Assembly (NCBI GenBank): GCA_012513545.1
Contig: JAAZCB010001227.1
Span: forward strand, 1-5,633
Source: Clostridiaceae bacterium
Lineage (GTDB): Bacteria; Bacillota_A; Clostridia; Acetivibrionales; Acetivibrionaceae
DNA: 5,633 nt
Direction: 5' to 3'
In this document: positions 1 through 5,633 of the stretch, in pieces
Layout: the number at the start of each line of letters is the position of its first letter
Numbering within the stretch: the first letter of the stretch is position 1
Notes under the pieces: model-generated
Told to the model about the DNA's origin: nothing
The model's input: the letters and a program-made list of their open reading frames with translations, nothing else
Database searches by the model: none
Program-made: the position numbers and the translations under genes

Positions 1-1177
1 AGCCCGGCATGGTAACTCCTATAATATTGCTTCTGTCAATACCGAGTTTATCATAAGCCTTAGCTATAACCAATAGTGCCAGGGTTGAATCAAGGCCTCC
101 CGAAATGCCTATAACAGCGTACTTTGCTCCGGTATGCTTTATTCTCTTTACGAGAGCCGAGGTCTGTATAGAAAAAATTTCACTGCACCTTATGTCCCTG
201 CTGGCAGCATTGGACGGAACAAAGGGGTGCGGATCAATATGCCTGTTCAAGCTGTCAATCCTGCTCTCCCCGGGTTCAAACTGTACTTTTCTACAGCTTT
301 TCAGATAATCCTTCCTGTGCTCCATAAAACTTGTATTTTTACGCCTGTCATTCACCAACTTGTGCAAATCAATTTCGGAATATATAAGCTGTTCCTTTTC
401 CGAAAACCTTTCTGACTCTGCCAGAAGTGACCCATACTCACTAATCATGGCATGTCCTCCAAAGACTACATCTGTGGTAGATTCATTAATATTTGAAGAG
501 GTGTAGACATAGCCTGCAATACATTTTGCCGACTGCTGTCTGACAAGTTCCTTTCTGTATTCATACTTTCCAATCAGTTCATTGCTGGCTGAAGGATTGA
601 ATATAATCGTGGCCCCCTGCATAGCCAGTAAAGAGCTTGGAGGTATTGGAACCCACAGATCCTCACATATCTCAACACCAAAGCATAATTCTTTGTGCCA
701 TCTGTCTTCAAATACAATATCCGTTCCAAACGGAGCATACTGCCCACTAATAAAAACAGAGTCTGAAGCTGCTTTACTGCCGGATGAAAACCATCGCTGT
801 TCGTAAAACTCACTATAATTCGGAATATATATTTTAGGTATCACCCCAAGTATTTTTCCCGATTGCAGTACAACAGCACAATTGTACAACTGATTGTCAG
901 CACTTAACGGCATGCCCACGATGGAAACAATGTTATTCCCACGGGTCTCATCGAGAATCCTTCCAAGTTGGGTTTGTGCATCCTTAAGCAACATATCCTG
1001 ATGGAATAAATCTCCACATGTATATGCTGTTATCGAAAGCTCGGGAAATACCACTATTTTAATTCCCTTTTCTTCAGCTTTTTTAATCAGTTCAATAATA
1101 CGCTCCGCATTATACCGGCAGTTTGCCACCTTGAGCTCAGGAACGGCAGCAGCCACTCTTATAAAACCATAGTCCAT
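1..1177 (-). CDS. nadE: Glutamine-dependent NAD+ synthetase, 3' end cut by window edge
   Basis: Catalyses the last step of NAD+ synthesis in the cytoplasm: ATP-dependent amidation of nicotinic acid adenine dinucleotide, using ammonia released from glutamine. I translated the open frame by hand: 392 uninterrupted codons from ATG at 1177 to the window edge. The N-terminal part (about residues 5-275) is a nitrilase-type glutaminase with the expected Glu46 (FPELS), Lys115 (PKIYIP) and Cys171 (GVEICEDLW). A linker follows, and the synthetase domain opens with the ATP-pyrophosphatase P-loop SGGLDS at 359-364. The wording of these motifs fits the long, Mycobacterium-type two-domain enzymes (roughly 640-680 aa), so about 250 C-terminal residues should lie outside the window. 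The start is supported by GGGTGA (1183-1188) with 5 nt spacing; an in-frame GTG 9 nt upstream lies in that same stretch and is less likely. The gene begins 21 nt after the valS stop with no terminator between, so it is probably co-transcribed with valS. Confidence 0.95.
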   Translation of the reverse strand, partial: MDYGFIRVAAAVPELKVANCRYNAERIIELIKKAEEKGIKIVVFPELSITAYTCGDLFHQDMLLKDAQTQLGRILDETRGNNIVSIVGMPLSADNQLYNCAVVLQSGKILGVIPKIYIPNYSEFYEQRWFSSGSKAASDSVFISGQYAPFGTDIVFEDRWHKELCFGVEICEDLWVPIPPSSLLAMQGATIIFNPSASNELIGKYEYRKELVRQQSAKCIAGYVYTSSNINESTTDVVFGGHAMISEYGSLLAESERFSEKEQLIYSEIDLHKLVNDRRKNTSFMEHRKDYLKSCRKVQFEPGESRIDSLNRHIDPHPFVPSNAASRDIRCSEIFSIQTSALVKRIKHTGAKYAVIGISGGLDSTLALLVIAKAYDKLGIDRSNIIGVTMPG

Positions 1178-1198
1178 ATAAATCACCCATATAAAATA

Positions 1199-3850
1199 TT
1201 ACTTTTTCAAGCTGTTTATTCTTTCCAATACTTTATTATACATTTCACGGTATTTTTCCTGCTTTTCCTTTTCTTCATCAACTACTTTCTGTGGAGCCTT
1301 GGCAATAAAACCTTCATTAGAGAGCTTGTTATTTACCCTTTCCAGCTCTTTTTCAAGATTAACTCTCTCTTTATCAAGCCTCTCAATTTCTTTTTCTAAA
1401 TCTATAAGATCCTCTAAAGGCATATATATTTCAACTCCGGAGAGTATTGAAGAAACCGCATCGGAGGGTATATCAGCCTTGTCAGACTTGATTATAACTT
1501 CTGAACTCGAAGCCAGTCTCTCAATAAACATTTTTCCTTCCTTAAGCGTTTCCTGCTCTTTAATTCCGGCAGCCACAAATATTGTCTTTGACTTTCTTGA
1601 CGGAGGTACATTCATTTCAGCTCTGATATTCCTGATGCTCTTAATTACACTCATAATCAGTTCCATTTTATTTTCCTCTGCGGAAAAATTATATTCTTCC
1701 TTGTATTCAGGCCACTTTGAAATCATTATACTCCGGTCCTTATTAACAAGGTGTTTGTAAATTTCCTCAGTTATAAAAGGCATATAAGGGTGTAAGAGCT
1801 TCATTGCATTACCTAGTACGTAGTTTAAGACATACTGGGCTTCAAGCCTTGTCGCATCTTCCCTGTCATAAAGCCTTGGCTTTACAAGTTCGATATACCA
1901 GTCACAGAACTCCTCCCAGATAAATTCGTACACCTTCTGCAGGGCAATACCCAGCTCATACCTGTCCATGTTTTCAGTTACTTCACGGGTAAGGTTGTTT
2001 ATCCTGCTTAAAATCCACTTGTCTGCTGTTGTAAACCTTCCTGTATCAACCTTTGAAAAATCAAGCTTCTCGTCAAAGTTCATCAGGACAAACCTTGATG
2101 CATTCCATATCTTGTTTGCAAAATTCCTGCTTGACTCAACCTTCTCAGCGGAGAATCTCAAATCATTACCCGGAGAAGTACCTATTGTAAGAGTAAACCT
2201 TAAAGCATCGGTGCCATATTTTTCAATTATTTCCAGAGGATCAATTCCATTGCCGAGAGACTTGCTCATTTTCCTGCCTTCAGCATCTCTTACAATACCG
2301 TGTATGAAAACATGGCTGAAAGGCTCCTTTTTCATATGCTCCATCCCTGAGAATATCATTCTGGCAACCCAGAAGAAAATGATATCATAGCCGGTTACAA
2401 GTACATTTGTCGGATAGAAATACTTGAGGTCCTCGGTATCCTTCGGCCATCCCAGGGTTGAAAAAGGCCACAAGGCTGAACTGAACCAGGTATCGAGTGT
2501 ATCCTCATCCTGTTCAATTCTTGTACTTCCGCATTTTGGACATACATCCGGCATATCCTCTTCTACCATCATATGTCCGCACTCCTTGCAGTAGTAGGCC
2601 GGAATCCTGTGTCCCCACCATAACTGCCTTGAAATGCACCAGTCTTGAATGTTTTCCATCCAGTTAAAATATATTTTCGAAAATCTTTCGGGAACAAACT
2701 TGATTGTGCCGTCTTTTACAACCTCTATTGCAGGCTCTGCAAGAGGCTTCATCTTTACAAACCACTGTTTTGAAATAATTGGCTCAATAACTGTTGAACA
2801 CCTGTAACAGGTACCTACATTATGGGTATGATCCTCTATCTTAACCAGCAAGTCCAGATTTTCCAGGTCCTTGATAATCTGCTTTCTGGCCTCGTAACGG
2901 TCCATGCCCTGGTACTGCCTTGCCAGTTCATTCATAGTTGCATCATCATTCATAACCCTAATCTGGGGAAGATTATGCCTTAATCCTACTTCAAAGTCAT
3001 TAGGATCATGCGCAGGCGTAATTTTTACAACCCCTGTACCAAAATCCTTTTCAACATAGTTGTCGGCAATTATGGGAATCTCCCTGTTCATCAAGGGCAG
3101 AACCACAGCTTTGCCTATAAGGTGCTTGTATCTTTCGTCCTCAGGGTGAACTGCCACCGCAGTATCCCCCAGCATGGTCTCAGGCCTTGTTGTTGCAACA
3201 ACCATGTACTCATTGCTGTCCTTAACAGGGTATTTCAAATGCCAGAAGTGCCCCGCCTTCTCCTCATACTCAACTTCTGCATCCGATATGGATGTGTTGC
3301 ACTTTGGACACCAGTTGATAATTCTTTCTCCTCGGTATATAAGTCCGTTTCTGTAAAGTCTTATGAATACCTCCCTAACAGCTTCGGACAGGCCTTCATC
3401 CATTGTAAACCTTTCACGTTCCCAGTCACACGAACTTCCGAGCTTTTTGAGCTGTTCGACTATTCTGCCTCCATAATGTGCTTTCCACTCCCAGGCCCTC
3501 TCTAAAAATTTCTCTCTTCCCAGATCCTCTTTTTTAATGCCTTCTTTTGCCATAGCCTCAACTATTTTGGCTTCAGTTGCAATACTTGCATGGTCTGTTC
3601 CGGGAAGCCACAAAGCGCTAAACCCCTGCATCCTCTTCCATCTTATAAGTATGTCCTGCAGAGTATTGTCGAGGGCATGCCCCATGTGCAGCTGACCGGT
3701 TATATTAGGCGGAGGAATTACAATAGTATAAGGCTCCTTGTTGTGATCTACAACAGCATGGAAATAGCCGTTATCCATCCACTCACTGTAGAGTCTGTCT
3801 TCAACCTGTTTAGGGTCATATGTCTTTTCAATGTTTTTCTGTTCGTTCAT
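1199..3850 (-). CDS. valS: Valyl-tRNA synthetase
   Basis: Class I aminoacyl-tRNA synthetase that charges tRNA-Val with valine in the cytoplasm and edits mischarged threonine. At 883 aa it is full length for a bacterial ValRS. Visible in order are: the HIGH-type signature HMGH at residues 55-58 inside [13 protein letters not shown]; the CP1 editing domain with TTRPET at 220-225 and [15 protein letters not shown] from about 271; Cys pairs 181/184, 348/351, 421/424 and 437/440, of zinc-ribbon type; [19 protein letters not shown] near 399-417; KMSKS at 527-531; the anticodon-binding helical domain at about 605-760 ([13 protein letters not shown]); and a C-terminal Val-specific coiled coil at about 810-883, rich in Glu and Lys. 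I chose ATG at 3850 because GGAGG (3859-3863) lies 8 nt upstream. The longer frame would have to start with TTG inside that Shine-Dalgarno region. The gene follows the 79-aa membrane ORF by 15 nt and precedes nadE. Control by the upstream valine T-box is the expected regulation. Confidence 0.98.
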   Translation of the reverse strand: MNEQKNIEKTYDPKQVEDRLYSEWMDNGYFHAVVDHNKEPYTIVIPPPNITGQLHMGHALDNTLQDILIRWKRMQGFSALWLPGTDHASIATEAKIVEAMAKEGIKKEDLGREKFLERAWEWKAHYGGRIVEQLKKLGSSCDWERERFTMDEGLSEAVREVFIRLYRNGLIYRGERIINWCPKCNTSISDAEVEYEEKAGHFWHLKYPVKDSNEYMVVATTRPETMLGDTAVAVHPEDERYKHLIGKAVVLPLMNREIPIIADNYVEKDFGTGVVKITPAHDPNDFEVGLRHNLPQIRVMNDDATMNELARQYQGMDRYEARKQIIKDLENLDLLVKIEDHTHNVGTCYRCSTVIEPIISKQWFVKMKPLAEPAIEVVKDGTIKFVPERFSKIYFNWMENIQDWCISRQLWWGHRIPAYYCKECGHMMVEEDMPDVCPKCGSTRIEQDEDTLDTWFSSALWPFSTLGWPKDTEDLKYFYPTNVLVTGYDIIFFWVARMIFSGMEHMKKEPFSHVFIHGIVRDAEGRKMSKSLGNGIDPLEIIEKYGTDALRFTLTIGTSPGNDLRFSAEKVESSRNFANKIWNASRFVLMNFDEKLDFSKVDTGRFTTADKWILSRINNLTREVTENMDRYELGIALQKVYEFIWEEFCDWYIELVKPRLYDREDATRLEAQYVLNYVLGNAMKLLHPYMPFITEEIYKHLVNKDRSIMISKWPEYKEEYNFSAEENKMELIMSVIKSIRNIRAEMNVPPSRKSKTIFVAAGIKEQETLKEGKMFIERLASSSEVIIKSDKADIPSDAVSSILSGVEIYMPLEDLIDLEKEIERLDKERVNLEKELERVNNKLSNEGFIAKAPQKVVDEEKEKQEKYREMYNKVLERINSLKK

Positions 3851-3858
3851 ATACAAAA

Positions 3859-3863
3859 CCTCC
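3859..3863 (-). promoter_or_regulatory. Shine-Dalgarno site fixing the valS start
   Basis: A GGAGG core stands 8 nt before ATG 3850 and directly follows the TAA stop (3866-3868) of the small membrane gene. Its placement decides between ATG 3850 and the five-codon-longer TTG frame at 3865, whose start codon would overlap this site. Confidence 0.85.
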
Positions 3864-3865
3864 AA

Positions 3866-4105
3866 TTATTTAAAAGCTATAATAACAAGTATCACGCCTG
3901 GCAAAGCTATAAGCATTCCAAAAATTTTGACATTAATTACAGCTTTGCTGTTTTTATATTCCAGCAAATCTTCCTCACTCATACTGCTTTCACATTCACA
4001 ACTTACCTTTTCGGCAAGATTACATTTTCTCACTATTAAAGGCGCCAAATAGACCGTAACTAAACCGACAAGTAAAAACAATATGGATAATACCTGCAAA
4101 AACAT
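3866..4105 (-). CDS. Small two-helix membrane protein of unknown function, first gene of the valS cluster
   Basis: I do not recognise this 79-aa protein. It has a hydrophobic segment at about residues 2-25 and another at about 61-78. Between them is a charged hydrophilic linker of about 35 residues with RK at 26-27, an acidic patch (SEEDLLE, 43-49) and three cysteines (28, 36, 38; the last two form CEC). A helical hairpin with both ends on one side of the membrane is the simple prediction; the RK after helix 1 favours a cytoplasmic linker. The ORF is believable as a gene because ATG 4105 has a strong AAGGAG (4115-4120) 9 nt upstream, the reading frame fills the space between the T-box terminator and valS, and its stop lies just 15 nt before the valS ATG. 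It is therefore very probably transcribed and controlled together with valS. The function is unknown; the spacing suggests translation linked to valS but does not show a role in tRNA charging. Confidence 0.8.
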   Translation of the reverse strand: MFLQVLSILFLLVGLVTVYLAPLIVRKCNLAEKVSCECESSMSEEDLLEYKNSKAVINVKIFGMLIALPGVILVIIAFK

Positions 4106-4156
4106 CAGTATTCACTCCTTCAATAAATAAAAAACTTCATGCCATCAGATTAAATT

Positions 4157-4194
4157 AAAAAAACCTTTCATCCAATTCATCTGGACGAAAGGTT
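4157..4194 (-). terminator. Rho-independent terminator (attenuator) of the valS T-box
   Basis: A 12-bp stem pairs 4183-4194 (AACCTTTCGTCC) with 4162-4173 (GGATGAAAGGTT). It has one G-T wobble, a 9-nt loop and a run of seven Ts (4157-4163) on the transcript strand. Its 5' arm contains the CGUCC that the antiterminator also needs, so the two structures exclude each other, as expected for T-box attenuation. Confidence 0.95.
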
Positions 4195-4477
4195 GTTATC
4201 CGCGTTACCACCAAAATTCCCGTTATTAAAAACCGGGCAACTCTACCCCTTCTACAAAGTCAAAAAGTGAATATCTTAACCTCATAAAAGACCTGGATGT
4301 AACGGTCCTCTCCCGCTGCGAACTACTAATACCAGCTATTTTCATCCGCAGGACTCCAATGCTACCTTGGGCAGTCCTTAAAATTAAGAAGAACTTCCAG
4401 CCTGACGGTTCTCCCTCTCTGTTAATTCGGTACTGCTTACTCCTCATGTTCATCGCTTTTTCCATATAATAGACCTT
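4157..4477 (-). promoter_or_regulatory. T-box leader (tRNA-Val sensing) upstream of the valS cluster
   Basis: The leader binds tRNA-Val and allows transcription when the tRNA is uncharged. Stem I begins with the usual AGCGATGAA (4449-4457). Its arms can be paired: GCAGTaCC (4429-4436) with GGACTGC (4371-4377), AATTAA with TTAATT around an AGAGA bulge (4416-4420), and an 8-bp distal stem with loop 4395-4407. The internal loop between AGGAGTAA and CCAAGGTAG exposes GUA (4363-4365), a valine codon, as specifier. Stem II pairs CTGCG (4347-4351) with CGCAG (4316-4320). Stem III spans 4219-4237. The T-box GGTGGTAACGCGG (4200-4212) presents UGGU for the tRNA ACCA end. The antiterminator can form from TTTGG (4211-4215) with CCAGA (4180-4184) and GCG (4201-4203) with CGT (4185-4187). 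The transcription start is estimated from the promoter. Recognition of the element is very secure; the specifier assignment rests on hand folding plus the downstream valS. Confidence 0.95.
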
Positions 4478-4483
4478 AACAAA

Positions 4484-4512
4484 ATAATAAAGTAATCCGC
4501 CTGTTCTGTCAA
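4484..4512 (-). promoter_or_regulatory. Sigma-A type promoter of the T-box / valS cluster
   Basis: The -35 box TTGACA (4507-4512) is a perfect consensus. It is 17 bp from the -10 box TATTAT (4484-4489), and transcription should begin near 4476-4478, just before the T-box Stem I. The strong promoter fits attenuation control, where initiation is constant and the leader decides read-through. Confidence 0.88.
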
Positions 4513-4541
4513 GTACCTTTAATAATATTCCTATATCCAAG

Positions 4542-4559
4542 GCAAAATATCCATTTTGC
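4542..4559 (-). other. Short perfect hairpin between popT and the valS promoter
   Basis: GCAAAAT and ATTTTGC form a 7-bp AT-rich stem with a GGAT loop, starting 6 nt after the popT stop codon. No U-run follows on the minus strand, so it is a poor intrinsic terminator and may serve only as a 3'-end stabiliser or have no role. Confidence 0.4.
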
Positions 4560-4565
4560 GGCCCA

Positions 4566-5411
4566 TCAGTCATTTGAATATTTCGATAAAGATAATATTG
4601 CAATTAAGCCAAGTATAAAAGCTGCCGCAGACATTATTATCGATGAAATCCACCATCCCATACCGGCATCAGGCGGTATTTTTGGAATTATTAATTCATT
4701 GAACACCGCAGTAGTTGAGCCTAGTACAAAACCAATTATTATGCAATAGGTCTGGTGAGGAAATTTGTTCATTGTCCACTCTATAGGCTTTGTAGTAAGA
4801 AATATCCCAATCACAGTTGAAATACCCAGCATCCCTATGTATACTATATCAAATTGTTTTACAGCCGCAATCGTAGTCTCATACATCCCCAGAACAAGCA
4901 GCATGTGTGATGTGCTGATACCTGGCAGCACTAATGCAAGCGCAATAATTATGCCCGCCACCAACACCATCAGATAGTGCCCTGCTCCTGTACCTGCAGT
5001 GAAACTAATACTACCGGTAGGTAAAAATCCGATAGAAATTACGATACCTAATCCCAAGAGGAAATAAATCACTGAAGAAACTCTAATTGGCGATTCTTTT
5101 GTCTTTTTATACAGGGCAGGTATTCCTCCAATTACAGCCCCGAGAAAGAAGAACGATACCGGGAGCGGAAACTTCTCCAATGCCTTATCAATAATAAGAA
5201 CAAGGGCAACTATCCCAAGTCCTGCACCAAAACAGAATTTCAAGAAAAATAATATATTTCCCTTAATGTCCTTCAAGAAATTACTGATAGCACTTATAAG
5301 CTTGTCGTAAATACCAAGAAGAATGGCCATCGTACCACCGCTGACCCCAGGAACACTCATTGATGAACCAATGATGAAACCCTTTAAAATGATTAATAAA
5401 TTGTTTTTCAT
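4566..5411 (-). CDS. popT: DUF368 polytopic membrane protein, PopT-type undecaprenyl phosphate transporter
   Basis: The 281-aa protein is hydrophobic almost throughout, with roughly eight or nine candidate membrane segments. It carries both DUF368 hallmarks: VPGVSGGT (20-27) followed by LGIYDKLI (32-39), and LPGISTSHMLLVLGMYE (162-178). These two stretches resemble each other (PG[VI]S, then LG[IM]Y[DE]), indicating an internal duplication. Members of DUF368 (PopT) and of the DedA family (UptA) were reported in 2023 to return the lipid carrier undecaprenyl phosphate across the cytoplasmic membrane for reuse in peptidoglycan and other envelope polymer synthesis. The family assignment is firm; the transport role here is inferred from the family. 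ATG 5411 is the only sensible start, but the nearest purine-rich site (AAAAGGTG, 5426-5433) is 14 nt away and better placed for a four-codon ORF just upstream. The gene has its own promoter at 5484-5512 and no clear terminator before the valS promoter. Confidence 0.92.
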   Translation of the reverse strand: MKNNLLIILKGFIIGSSMSVPGVSGGTMAILLGIYDKLISAISNFLKDIKGNILFFLKFCFGAGLGIVALVLIIDKALEKFPLPVSFFFLGAVIGGIPALYKKTKESPIRVSSVIYFLLGLGIVISIGFLPTGSISFTAGTGAGHYLMVLVAGIIIALALVLPGISTSHMLLVLGMYETTIAAVKQFDIVYIGMLGISTVIGIFLTTKPIEWTMNKFPHQTYCIIIGFVLGSTTAVFNELIIPKIPPDAGMGWWISSIIMSAAAFILGLIAILSLSKYSND

Positions 5412-5422
5412 CTGCGTTTCAT
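5408..5422 (-). other. Possible four-codon leader ORF overlapping the popT start
   Basis: ATG AAA CGC AGA TGA reads Met-Lys-Arg-Arg-stop. Its stop overlaps the popT ATG as ATGA, the usual geometry for translational coupling. AAAAGGTG stands 3 nt before this ATG, closer than ideal, but 14 nt before the popT ATG, which is too far for good initiation. This may be chance; nothing but spacing supports translation. Confidence 0.3.
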
Positions 5423-5483
5423 ATACACCTTTTACTTAGATGTAACTTTACCCCTTTCAGCTAATTTCTCCTTTACCCGCCAC

Positions 5484-5512
5484 ATTATAACACAGGCAGC
5501 CTTGTATGTAAA
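5484..5512 (-). promoter_or_regulatory. Sigma-A type promoter of popT
   Basis: The -35 box TTTACA (5507-5512) and perfect -10 box TATAAT (5484-5489) are 17 bp apart. The expected start near 5477 leaves a 5' untranslated region of about 65 nt that contains two copies of GGGTAAAG (5471-5478 and 5446-5453) and a GGAG without a start codon behind it. Confidence 0.85.
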
Positions 5513-5529
5513 GTTGTCATTGAGCCATG

Positions 5530-5552
5530 GGTGTACATTTTAATCGTGCACC
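5530..5552. repeat. Imperfect inverted repeat upstream of the popT promoter
   Basis: GGTGCAC (5546-5552) and GTACACC (5530-5536) are complementary except for one position, with a 9-bp AT-rich spacer. It lies 18 bp upstream of the -35 box. It could be a protein-binding site or a small hairpin; no U-run follows on either side, so it is not a convincing terminator. Confidence 0.35.
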
Positions 5553-5593
5553 AGATTATTCCAAGAACTAAAGCTCCAAGGCTAAGAGAATGT

Positions 5594-5633
5594 AAACTCG
5601 CTACGGGTCGAATCAAACTCGCTTCGCTCAAAC
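5594..5633. repeat. Direct repeats of AGCGAGTTT at the right edge, cut by the window
   Basis: On the minus strand AGCGAGTTT occurs at 5615-5623 and again at 5594-5602, 21 bp apart, and GTTTGA recurs at 5628-5633 and 5613-5618. The first copy sits in a mirror-symmetric GAGCGAAGCGAG (5618-5629). The stretch is more GC-rich than the surrounding intergenic DNA. This resembles dispersed intergenic repeats of clostridia, but only the end is visible, so the identity is open. The 5560-5593 stretch to its left contains no gene I can support. Confidence 0.4.

Noticed and set aside
105..813. Short open frames on both strands inside nadE
   Set aside because: The nadE frame is continuous here and carries the catalytic residues; these are shadow frames.
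1178..1198. A terminator or separate promoter between valS and nadE
   Set aside because: The gap is only 21 nt, AT-rich, and contains neither a hairpin nor promoter boxes.
3851..3865. Five-codon N-terminal extension of valS from TTG 3865
   Set aside because: The TTG overlaps the GGAGG ribosome site that is ideally placed for ATG 3850.
1299..4052. Several plus-strand open frames of 60-165 codons
   Set aside because: All lie opposite valS or the small membrane gene, show antisense-type composition and have no recognisable domain or convincing ribosome site.
4226..4603. A 125-codon open frame on the minus strand covering the end of popT, the promoter and the T-box leader
   Set aside because: It overlies a well-supported promoter and structured T-box RNA, has no ribosome site, and its sequence has no protein-like pattern.
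5485..5633. Partial minus-strand open frame of 48 codons entering from the right edge
   Set aside because: It ends inside the popT -10 box, shows no recognised domain and crosses a repeat-like region. I left it as a finding and not as a gene.
5608..5633. Slight resemblance of GAGTTTGATTC to the 5' end of 16S rRNA
   Set aside because: The match ends after about ten bases and the following sequence does not continue as 16S rRNA.

Overview
The window looks like an AT-rich Firmicute of class Clostridia. The evidence is a T-box leader, consensus sigma-A type promoters, purine-rich Shine-Dalgarno sites and the style of the encoded proteins. A Ruminiclostridium / cellulolytic-clostridia relative is my guess from protein flavour and is not proven here. 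Every gene I can support lies on the minus strand, so the window reads right to left.

From the right: 5412-5633 is non-coding. It holds a truncated, repeat-like AGCGAGTTT sequence at the very edge, an imperfect inverted repeat and a clean promoter. This promoter drives a DUF368 membrane protein (4566-5411), the family recently shown to transport undecaprenyl phosphate (PopT). About 50 bp downstream of popT is a second near-consensus promoter (4484-4512). It is followed by a complete T-box leader (about 4157-4477) with a GUA valine specifier, a T-box antiterminator and a 12-bp terminator hairpin with a U-run.

The T-box leads into a tightly packed cluster. First is an unrecognised 79-residue two-helix membrane protein (3866-4105), then 15 nt later valyl-tRNA synthetase (valS, 1199-3850), then 21 nt later glutamine-dependent NAD+ synthetase (nadE), which runs off the left edge after 392 codons. 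No terminator is visible between these three genes. The simplest reading is therefore that uncharged tRNA-Val turns on all of them, including NAD biosynthesis and the unknown membrane protein.

I see no mobile element, CRISPR array, tRNA/rRNA gene or defence system. The items most worth following up are the unknown small membrane gene and nadE placed under a valine T-box, popT running into the T-box attenuator without its own terminator, a four-codon ORF whose stop overlaps the popT start, and the repeat at the right edge.
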